Shown here in pieces: positions 1 to 6,349 of a DNA stretch of 7,823 bases; positions within the stretch are counted from its first letter, which is position 1, and each line of letters starts with the position of its first letter. A model generated the notes under the pieces. The model worked only from the letters and a program-made list of their open reading frames with translations, ran no database searches and was not told the origin of the DNA. Origin of the DNA: an uncultured Flavobacteriales bacterium (GTDB taxonomy: Bacteria; Bacteroidota; Bacteroidia; Flavobacteriales_D; Crocinitomicaceae); NCBI GenBank assembly GCA_913031405.1, contig CAJWCX010000044.1, positions 1 through 7,823 on the forward strand, given 5' to 3'. A program made the position numbers and the translations under genes.

Positions 1-920
1 AAAAGGAAAACTTAGATAAAGGTTTAGAAAAAACCAAAGATTCTTTTTTATCCAAAATTGCCAGAGCAGTTGTTGGAAAATCTCGTGTTGACGAAGAAGT
101 TCTTGACAACCTTGAAGAAATTCTTATCACCTCAGATGTTGGTGTGGAGACCACACTAAAAATCATTGATAAAATTGAGGTAAGAGTCAAAAAAGATAAA
201 GTATTGGGTACCGATGAACTCAATACCATTCTGAAAGAGGAAATAGCTGGTTTACTTGAAGAAAGTTATACCAATCATAATCCTTTTGAAGTCAACACCA
301 AAAATGGAGCCCCGTATGTCATTATGGTGGTAGGTGTCAATGGCGTTGGAAAGACAACCACGATTGGTAAACTTGCACACCAATTTAAGGCTACTGGCAG
401 CAAGGTCGTACTTGGTGCCTCAGATACCTTTAGAGCGGCAGCAGTAGACCAACTCATTATTTGGTCTGAACGAGTTGGAGTGGACATTATTCAGCAAGGA
501 ATGGGAGCGGATCCTGCAAGTGTTGCTTATGACACCGTGCAATCTGCAAAATCTCAAAATGCTGATGTGGTCATCATCGATACAGCTGGTCGTCTTCACA
601 ATAAAGTGAACCTCATGAATGAGCTCAATAAGATCAAAAGAGTGATGGAAAAAGTAATTCCTGATGCACCTCACGAAATCTTGTTGGTGCTAGATGGTTC
701 AACAGGTCAAAATGCCTTTGAGCAAGCCAAACAATTCGCACAAACGACTGATATCAACGCACTTGCGGTAACAAAATTAGATGGGACAGCTAAGGGAGGT
801 GTAATCATTGGTATCTCAGATCAAATGAGTATTCCAGTTAAATACATCGGCGTAGGTGAAAAAATGGAAGACCTACAACTGTTCGATAGAAAAGCGTTTG
901 TTGAGTCATTGTTTTCTTAG
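1..920 (+). CDS. ftsY: Signal recognition particle receptor FtsY (5' end cut off by window)
   Basis: FtsY is the membrane-associated SRP receptor GTPase. It docks ribosome-SRP complexes at the inner membrane for co-translational insertion. The frame is open from position 3 to the TAG at 918-920, giving 305 visible residues. The helical N domain starts at the edge and includes a segment near 110-150 reading ITSDVGVETT. A GTG at 144 falls inside this domain and is not the start. Numbering residues from that GTG, the G domain shows the P-loop GVNGVGKTTT (64-73), DTFRAAAVDQL (94-104), DTAGR (146-150), the TKLD guanine-specificity motif (210-213) and the FtsY/Ffh closing motif GVGEKMEDLQLFD (236-248). 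Probably only about ten residues are missing. That leaves no room for the long acidic A domain of E. coli FtsY, which fits the short Bacteroidota form. Its 3' end overlaps the convergent OsmC gene by 4 bases. The absence of an Ffh-type methionine-rich M domain excludes Ffh. Confidence 0.97.
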   Translation, partial: KENLDKGLEKTKDSFLSKIARAVVGKSRVDEEVLDNLEEILITSDVGVETTLKIIDKIEVRVKKDKVLGTDELNTILKEEIAGLLEESYTNHNPFEVNTKNGAPYVIMVVGVNGVGKTTTIGKLAHQFKATGSKVVLGASDTFRAAAVDQLIIWSERVGVDIIQQGMGADPASVAYDTVQSAKSQNADVVIIDTAGRLHNKVNLMNELNKIKRVMEKVIPDAPHEILLVLDGSTGQNAFEQAKQFAQTTDINALAVTKLDGTAKGGVIIGISDQMSIPVKYIGVGEKMEDLQLFDRKAFVESLFS

Positions 921-1327
921 ACAGGGTGGATTTTAAAGGTAATATCAATATCCTCTTTTAGACAAGATCTGACTGAACAATATTTATCCAAGCTCAGACT
1001 TACTGCACGGTGAATCCTTTTTTCATCAATATCGTGATCAATTCGAATGTCAAAATGAATGGCTTCATAAGGCGAAGGAACGGCATCGCGTTTCTTTGTT
1101 GAAGCCTCAACACTGTATTGTTTCGGCGAAAGTTTTTGCTTTTTAAGTACAAGTATGATATCTATTGACATACATCCCATGAGACTTCCCAGAAGCAACT
1201 GCATTGGGGTCATCCCTTTATTTTGCCCCTCCAAATCGGCTGAAGAATCTATAATTATTGAATTTCCATTAGCGTCACTAAACTCAAAAACATAAGGTTC
1301 AGCAATTCTTTTTATTTCCATTTTCAT
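917..1327 (-). CDS. OsmC/YhfA-family thiol protein
   Basis: This 136-residue protein matches the OsmC-like fold. Characterised OsmC and Ohr members are cytoplasmic dimers that reduce organic hydroperoxides with a cysteine pair, while YhfA-like members have no firm role. Visible landmarks are a short N-terminal beta region, the helix MTPMQLLLGSLMGC (39-52) carrying the presumed peroxidatic Cys52, a central strand region PYEAIHFDIRI (86-96), and the helix end DKYCSVRSC with Cys117 as the likely second catalytic cysteine. Cys122 is an additional thiol. The sequence looks closer to YhfA than to true Ohr, so peroxidase activity is inferred. ATG at 1325-1327 is chosen; a second ATG two codons later is equally possible. 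There is no Shine-Dalgarno site, but a TAAATTTG -7 box lies about 37 bases upstream. The TAA stop lies inside the end of ftsY. Confidence 0.9.
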   Translation of the reverse strand: MKMEIKRIAEPYVFEFSDANGNSIIIDSSADLEGQNKGMTPMQLLLGSLMGCMSIDIILVLKKQKLSPKQYSVEASTKKRDAVPSPYEAIHFDIRIDHDIDEKRIHRAVSLSLDKYCSVRSCLKEDIDITFKIHPV

Positions 1328-1363
1328 ATCATCAAGTTAAGTTCATTCACCATATTGGCCTTT

Positions 1364-1371
1364 CAAATTTA
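1364..1371 (-). promoter_or_regulatory. Bacteroidota -7 promoter element for the OsmC gene
   Basis: On the minus strand this reads TAAATTTG, an exact match to the Bacteroidota sigma-factor -7 consensus TAnnTTTG. It predicts transcription starting near 1357 and a leader of about 30 bases. A TTTG on the minus strand at 1398-1401 could be the upstream element, but its 26-base spacing is longer than usual, so only the -7 box is claimed. The box partly overlaps the inverted repeat at 1366-1384. Confidence 0.55.
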
Positions 1372-1384
1372 GTTATTCTAAATT
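1366..1384. repeat. 7-bp perfect inverted repeat in the divergent intergenic region
   Basis: AATTTAG (1366-1372), a five-base TTATT spacer, then CTAAATT (1378-1384). The left arm overlaps the minus-strand -7 box of the OsmC gene. A second, weaker dyad AAATTC/GAATTT (1380-1385 and 1392-1397) shares bases with the right arm. This could be an operator for the OsmC gene or for both divergent genes, but short AT-rich dyads arise easily by chance. Confidence 0.3.
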
Positions 1385-1410
1385 CACTTAAGAATTTCAA
1401 AACAATTCAT

Positions 1411-1418
1411 TAACTTCG
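1411..1418 (+). promoter_or_regulatory. Probable -7 promoter element for the TonB-dependent receptor gene
   Basis: TAACTTCG matches TAnnTTTG at five of the six fixed bases. It lies 20 bases before the ATG at 1439, which predicts a start of transcription near 1425 and a very short leader. No convincing TTTG -33 element is seen at normal spacing. The call rests on the partial match and on its position just before the gene. Confidence 0.4.
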
Positions 1419-1438
1419 GCAACTGTTACTATTCGCCT

Positions 1439-3781
1439 ATGAAACCATTTTTGCTCTTTTTCCTTTTCGTTTATACGGGAAGCTTCTTATTCTCTCAAAA
1501 TCTAACAGTCAGAGGATTCGTTTATGACGCCTCTAATGGTGAACCAATGGCCTATGAAAAAGTGAGAATTCTGAATACCGATAGCTCGCTTGTTGCAGGT
1601 GCCGTCACAGATCTCAACGGTTTTTTTCAAATTCCAAAATTGGATAAAAAAGCTTATATCCTAAAGATTTCAAATATTCAATATGAAACTGCCTATAGTA
1701 AAATTGATTTCAATAACGGAAGGAGTATTATTGATGTCAAATTTGAGCTCAAGAAATCAGATGCTATTAAGGAATTCGAGGAAGTAAGAGTTTCAGCTGA
1801 AAATAAAACCAAAAGAACTCAAGTTGATATTTCAAAATTAAAAATCAGTAAAGAGGGCCTTGAACGTATACCAAGTTATGGGGCTGAAAATGATATTGTT
1901 GGTGCTTTTTCTGTGACACCTGGTGTCATTACTACGGGAGATCAAGGTGGTCAACTCTACGTAAGGGGAGGAACTCCAATTCAAAATAAAATACTTTTAG
2001 ATGGAATGACGATCTACAATCCCTTTCACTCTATTGGTTTTTTCTCTGTATTTGAAACCGAATTGGTCAAAAATGTGGACATCTATACCGGAGGATTCGA
2101 GGCTAAATACGGCGGAAGAATTTCATCGATAATGGACATCACCTACCGTGATGGAAACAGAAAGAAATTTGCAGGGAAGGTTTCAGCTTCTCCTTTTTTA
2201 GCCAAATTGGTGCTCGAGGGCCCAATGGGGAAAAGGAAAGAAGATGATAGTCCAAGAAGTGGTTCCTACATTTTTTCAGCCAAACACAGTATGCTTGATT
2301 ATACGTCGAAAGGTTTATATCCTGATATTAATGATGGTGACGGTCTTCCATTTCATTTCACTGATTTATATGGTAAAATGACCTTTAATGGTAATGGAGG
2401 ATCAAAATTCAGTGCCTTTGGTTTTCACAATAGAGACAGTGTGAATTACGCTGTCGCTGATTTAAATTGGAATTCTTCGGGTGGAGGAATTAATTTCTTA
2501 ATGGTACCAAGCACCTCTCCTATTTTCATAAGAGGTCATGTGAATGGAAGCAACTTCGAAACTACCTTTCAAGAGGAAGGACAGGCTCCAAGAACATCAA
2601 GTATTGGGGGTTTTGATCTGGGGTTTGATTTTAGCTATTTCCTCAAGAACGAAAGTGAAATGAATTATGGATTCAATATAAATGGATTCAATACGAGGTA
2701 TACCACTTATAACCTTGCACAACGTATTATTGAAGACGAAAATTTTACAACAGAAATTGGAGGATATTATAACTACCGAAAAGTAGGACCGAGGTGGGTA
2801 TTTCAAATTGGAATGAGGGTTCAAGCCTATGCATCGCTAAACACTATTTCTCCTGAACCAAGAATTGCCTCAAAATTCAATGCCACTGAAAAACTTAGAT
2901 TGAAGTTCTCAGGTGGTAGGTTTTCACAAAACTTCACCTCTGCATCATCTGACAAGGACATCGTAAATCTCTTTAACGGATTACTTAGCGCACCAACAAA
3001 TGTCCAAGACCAATTTGTTAATGAATTTCAGCAAACACGAAGTATCAAAAATGGACTTCAATATGCGTGGCACATTATTGCTGGTTTTGAATATGATTTG
3101 GGCAAAAATATTGAAGTGAATATTGAGGGATACTACAAATATTTCTCTCAGCTGAGTAACATCAACCAAAATAAACTTTATGAGGACATCGCGGAATTTG
3201 AATTGATTGATGACGTTTTCAAAAAAGACTTCATTATAGAATCAGGTCAGTCCTATGGAGTCGACCTACTTTTAAAATACTCAAAAGATCGTTTATTTCT
3301 ATGGGGCGTTTATTCATACGGATACAATACGCGATGGGATGGATTTATTGAATATTTCCCAGTGTTTGATAGAAGACATAATATCAATTTGGTTGGATCG
3401 TATGCTTTTGGTCCGAAAAGAGATATCGAATTTAATATTCGCTGGAATCTTGGATCAGGACTTCCTTTTACTCCAACTGCGGGCTTCTTTGAGTTGGAAA
3501 CATTCGGAAACGGTCTGACATCCGATTACACCACCAACAATGCAAATTCTGTTTCTACTCTACTTGGTGAATTTAACAGTGAGAGACTTCCATTCTATCA
3601 CCGTTTAGACATCACCTTGAAAAAACAATTCAAGTTTCAAAATAAAAGTATTTTGGAAGTTGTTCTTAGCGTAACCAATGCCTACAATAGAAATAACATA
3701 TTCTATGTTAATCGAGTTACGAATGACGAAATATATCAATTCCCATTGCTTCCAAGCTTTGGGTTGAGCTATAAATTCTAA
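1439..3781 (+). CDS. TonB-dependent outer-membrane receptor with carboxypeptidase-regulatory-like N-terminal domain
   Basis: This 780-residue outer-membrane protein should import a ligand using TonB-ExbBD energy; the ligand cannot be read from the sequence. Residues 1-19 form a signal peptide, with likely cleavage before Gln20 in the Bacteroidota-style FSQ ending. Residues 22-105 are a CarboxypepD_reg-like beta-sandwich containing GFVYDASNGEPMAY and TDLNGFFQIP. FEEVRVSA (113-120) occupies the position where Bacteroidota receptors carry EEVVVTA. The plug covers about 125-237, with VRGGTPIQNKILLDGMTIYNP (175-195) and GGFEAKYGGRISS (218-230). The rest is the beta-barrel, ending LSYKF with the terminal Phe expected for BAM recognition. 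It is shorter than SusC proteins (about 1000 residues), and no SusD gene adjoins, so it is not a standard Sus pair. ATG at 1439 places the signal peptide directly at the N-terminus. The DUF1015 gene starts 2 bases after its TAA. Confidence 0.93.
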   Translation: MKPFLLFFLFVYTGSFLFSQNLTVRGFVYDASNGEPMAYEKVRILNTDSSLVAGAVTDLNGFFQIPKLDKKAYILKISNIQYETAYSKIDFNNGRSIIDVKFELKKSDAIKEFEEVRVSAENKTKRTQVDISKLKISKEGLERIPSYGAENDIVGAFSVTPGVITTGDQGGQLYVRGGTPIQNKILLDGMTIYNPFHSIGFFSVFETELVKNVDIYTGGFEAKYGGRISSIMDITYRDGNRKKFAGKVSASPFLAKLVLEGPMGKRKEDDSPRSGSYIFSAKHSMLDYTSKGLYPDINDGDGLPFHFTDLYGKMTFNGNGGSKFSAFGFHNRDSVNYAVADLNWNSSGGGINFLMVPSTSPIFIRGHVNGSNFETTFQEEGQAPRTSSIGGFDLGFDFSYFLKNESEMNYGFNINGFNTRYTTYNLAQRIIEDENFTTEIGGYYNYRKVGPRWVFQIGMRVQAYASLNTISPEPRIASKFNATEKLRLKFSGGRFSQNFTSASSDKDIVNLFNGLLSAPTNVQDQFVNEFQQTRSIKNGLQYAWHIIAGFEYDLGKNIEVNIEGYYKYFSQLSNINQNKLYEDIAEFELIDDVFKKDFIIESGQSYGVDLLLKYSKDRLFLWGVYSYGYNTRWDGFIEYFPVFDRRHNINLVGSYAFGPKRDIEFNIRWNLGSGLPFTPTAGFFELETFGNGLTSDYTTNNANSVSTLLGEFNSERLPFYHRLDITLKKQFKFQNKSILEVVLSVTNAYNRNNIFYVNRVTNDEIYQFPLLPSFGLSYKF

Positions 3782-3783
3782 AT

Positions 3784-5007
3784 ATGGCTGATATTGCATT
3801 ATTTAAGGCAATAAGACCTATCCGTGATAAAGTCCACCTTGTGGCCACACGTCCTTACTATTCGTATAAAAAAAATGTTTTAAAAGCCAAACTCCAGGAT
3901 AATCCATATACCTTTCTTAGGATTATCAATCCGGAATTCAATAGCGACATCAAAACTAAACCGAATTCAGATGAAAGATTTAAGCTTGTAGGACAAAAAT
4001 ATCGAGAATTTATTGAGAAAGGAATTCTTATCGAGGAAGACTCACCTAGGCTCTACATATACCGTCAAACTACAGAAAATCATTCCTGTATTGGGGTAAT
4101 TGGGGGTGCGAGTATCAAAGAATACCTTAGTGACGAGATCAAAAAACATGAGGCCACGTTGACCACAAGAGAATCGATGTTTACACGTTACCTTGAAATC
4201 GTTGGATACAATGCCGAACCCGTTCTCATTTCTTATAAAGGAAACAATACACTCAATGAGTCCTTAACAAAATTGACCGAGGAACGACCAGAATATGAAT
4301 TCAGTACTACGGATCAAATCAAACACGAATTATGGATACTGAGTGAAGAACATTCAAAAGAACTTCAGGAGCACTTTAAAACCATTCCATGCTCCTATAT
4401 CGCAGATGGTCATCATCGCTCGGCATCATCTGCCAGATTATACCAAAAAAATGAAAATACCTTTCCCGAGTCCAATTACTTTTTATCTTATTTCGTAGAG
4501 GAGAAGCAGCTACGAATTCTTGAATTCAATCGATTGGTCAAAACCTTAAATGGACTAACAAAAGATGAGTTCATTCAAAAAATAAGCCTTATTGGAGAGC
4601 TTGAAAAGCTGACGAAAATATCAAAGCCATCACATGAGCATCACATTCATTTCTTTATAGAGGAGCAATGGTATAAGCTTACTTTAAGTAATCAACAAAT
4701 AAACAAAAACAACCCTGTCAAATGCCTAGATTCCAGCATATTAACAGATCTAATTCTTCACCCCATCCTTGGAATTGAAGACCTCAAAACCAGTCGTGAA
4801 ATTGATTTCCTTCCTGGTATATTCTCAATCGAAGAGTTCCATTCTTATGCTAGAAAAAACGAATTCAAAATAGGTTTTGTACTTTTCCCAATAGAGGTGA
4901 ATCAAATCAAGAAGGTAGCAGATCACGGATTAAACATGCCACCAAAATCAACTTGGGTTGAACCCAAACTGAGAAGTGGATTAACCATCTATAAAATTAA
5001 CATCTAA
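3784..5007 (+). CDS. DUF1015 family protein, function unknown
   Basis: A 407-residue soluble protein with no signal peptide or membrane segment, so probably cytoplasmic. It matches the widespread DUF1015 family (COG4198) along its full length. Landmarks are FKAIRPIRDKV near the start (7-17), KKHEATLTTRE (120-130), the highly conserved YIADGHHRSASSA (205-217) and the C-terminal MPPKSTWVEPKLRSGLTIY (385-403). The DGHHR motif resembles the phosphate-binding DGxHR loop of the ParB/sulfiredoxin superfamily, which includes a free-serine kinase; this is resemblance by eye, not proof of activity. From memory, DUF1015 genes of Bacteroidota and Clostridia often sit beside serC and serA, hinting at serine metabolism. 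Here the neighbour is instead a TonB-dependent receptor whose stop lies 2 bases before this ATG. No Shine-Dalgarno site is present, so translational coupling is likely. The convergent flavoprotein gene ends 13 bases beyond the TAA. Confidence 0.9.
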   Translation: MADIALFKAIRPIRDKVHLVATRPYYSYKKNVLKAKLQDNPYTFLRIINPEFNSDIKTKPNSDERFKLVGQKYREFIEKGILIEEDSPRLYIYRQTTENHSCIGVIGGASIKEYLSDEIKKHEATLTTRESMFTRYLEIVGYNAEPVLISYKGNNTLNESLTKLTEERPEYEFSTTDQIKHELWILSEEHSKELQEHFKTIPCSYIADGHHRSASSARLYQKNENTFPESNYFLSYFVEEKQLRILEFNRLVKTLNGLTKDEFIQKISLIGELEKLTKISKPSHEHHIHFFIEEQWYKLTLSNQQINKNNPVKCLDSSILTDLILHPILGIEDLKTSREIDFLPGIFSIEEFHSYARKNEFKIGFVLFPIEVNQIKKVADHGLNMPPKSTWVEPKLRSGLTIYKINI

Positions 5008-5020
5008 AAGCAGCTAATTC

Positions 5021-6349
5021 TTATGATTTGAGGATGTTTATGATTCGTTTTCCATTAATCATATGATCATGAATATGAGTATATGCAAATAAGCCATTTC
5101 GACCTGTTAATTTGAGATTATGAAAATTAGAAAGGTAGTCGTAAATAGGATTAATTTTGGTTTGATAGTCCTTTTCAAGAACAGGATAAGCATTTTTTAT
5201 TTTATGAATACAAGAATCGAACAAATCACTTTCGTTAAAAATATTCGCATCTACCAGTTCTCGAATTACACCCTTAATGACTATCTTTTCATCCTCATTC
5301 CATATTCCACTATTTTTTTGACATGGAATCTCAATCATTAATGATGTTTTACCTAAGGGAGCCATATGCTCGCTCCTATTCTTTGGTTCATAAACACGAG
5401 TAAATGGATATCGATTAGATGGAAAGTACATAGAACCATTTTTATTAACTGAATCAACATCAAGAAAAAGACCAACAAGAATAATATCTCTAAATAGAAT
5501 ACTATTACCTAAATCAAGAATATTTTTGGGAGGAGGGGGGTGCATTACCTTCAATAGAACTCCTAAGGGTAGAGAACTTACCAAATCTTCTACATCATTT
5601 ATTGAATTACCATTTAGCTCTATACCCGTAATTTTCTGATTACTGTGGTAAACCGCTGTTACCTTTTGATTCAGATGAAAATTATCACCACAATGTGAAT
5701 TGAAAGCTTCAAATATGGAACCTATGCCATATTTTGGATAATAAAATGAACCATCGAGATGCTGCGTTTTATCATTTTTTCCTCGAAAGGTTTCCAAAAT
5801 AAAAGTCTTAAGATTAAGACCTTTTAGACGCTTCCCTGCAACATCAATAGACAATTCGCTTGCGGGCTTGCCCCATAATTTTTCGGTATAATGTAAAAGG
5901 AATAAATCTGAAATGTTTTTTCCATAGGTATGAATGGCTAGGTCTCTGAAATTATCAATATTCGTTTTTGTTCTAATTTTACTTGCAAGGATCTGATAGG
6001 CCGAATATAGGAAACGTCTAATACCTAAAAAACCCAACAGATTTAGAGGTGATAGAGGAAAATCAATAAATTTACCTTCCCTGTATATCTGACTTGGCAC
6101 TTGAATAAGTTTCAAATCATTTCCCATCATTTCCTTTATAATCCGTGTGGTTTCCATATCCTTATCGTGAAGTCGATGCGCACCGGAATCATAAAGAAAA
6201 CCATTGTATTCGAAAGTTATGCAATTACCTCCTACCCGATTAGAGGCCTCAAACAATTCATATTTTATCTTATTTTCTTTTGCATAATAGGCAATAGCGA
6301 TACCTGCAGGCCCACCACCCAAAATCGTTATTTTTCTTCCTGATTTCAT
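5021..6349 (-). CDS. FAD-dependent oxidoreductase, HemY/amine-oxidase-like, envelope-glycan type
   Basis: With the start chosen here the protein has 442 residues. The N-terminus is a Rossmann FAD site: ITILGGGPAG (7-16, GxGxxG), Glu34 ending the second strand (ELFEAS) to bind the adenosine ribose, and RVGG (38-41). HYTEKLWGKPASELSIDVAGKRLKGL (153-178) is typical of protoporphyrinogen-oxidase-like (COG1232) flavoproteins found in polysaccharide clusters. GRNGLFAYTHIHDHMINGKR (416-435) is the C-terminal FAD-contact region. True HemY in haem synthesis and UDP-galactopyranose mutase are alternatives, but context favours modification of a glycan or lipid donor; the substrate is unknown. ATG at 6349 is preferred over the ATG at 6385: it overlaps the previous stop as TAATG, follows AAAGGAG, and puts the FAD motif at the usual distance. 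The upstream ATG would add 12 residues and overlap the glycosyltransferase gene. Residues 271-274 are four consecutive prolines. Confidence 0.85.
   Translation of the reverse strand: MKSGRKITILGGGPAGIAIAYYAKENKIKYELFEASNRVGGNCITFEYNGFLYDSGAHRLHDKDMETTRIIKEMMGNDLKLIQVPSQIYREGKFIDFPLSPLNLLGFLGIRRFLYSAYQILASKIRTKTNIDNFRDLAIHTYGKNISDLFLLHYTEKLWGKPASELSIDVAGKRLKGLNLKTFILETFRGKNDKTQHLDGSFYYPKYGIGSIFEAFNSHCGDNFHLNQKVTAVYHSNQKITGIELNGNSINDVEDLVSSLPLGVLLKVMHPPPPKNILDLGNSILFRDIILVGLFLDVDSVNKNGSMYFPSNRYPFTRVYEPKNRSEHMAPLGKTSLMIEIPCQKNSGIWNEDEKIVIKGVIRELVDANIFNESDLFDSCIHKIKNAYPVLEKDYQTKINPIYDYLSNFHNLKLTGRNGLFAYTHIHDHMINGKRIINILKS

Noticed and set aside
144..146. GTG at 144 as the start of ftsY
   Set aside because: The frame is open back to position 3 and the upstream residues fit the FtsY N domain, so the gene begins before the window.
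1439..3781. SusC-type nutrient receptor of a polysaccharide-utilisation locus
   Set aside because: It is too short for SusC, and no SusD, glycoside hydrolase or sensor gene is next to it.
5008..5020. Terminator between the convergent DUF1015 and flavoprotein genes
   Set aside because: Only 13 bases separate the stops and no stem-loop with a T-tract is visible.
5120..5341. Plus-strand ORF opposite the flavoprotein gene
   Set aside because: It lies wholly antisense to a well-supported gene, has no recognisable domain and has a composition expected of a shadow frame. The other overlapping small ORFs were dropped for the same reason.
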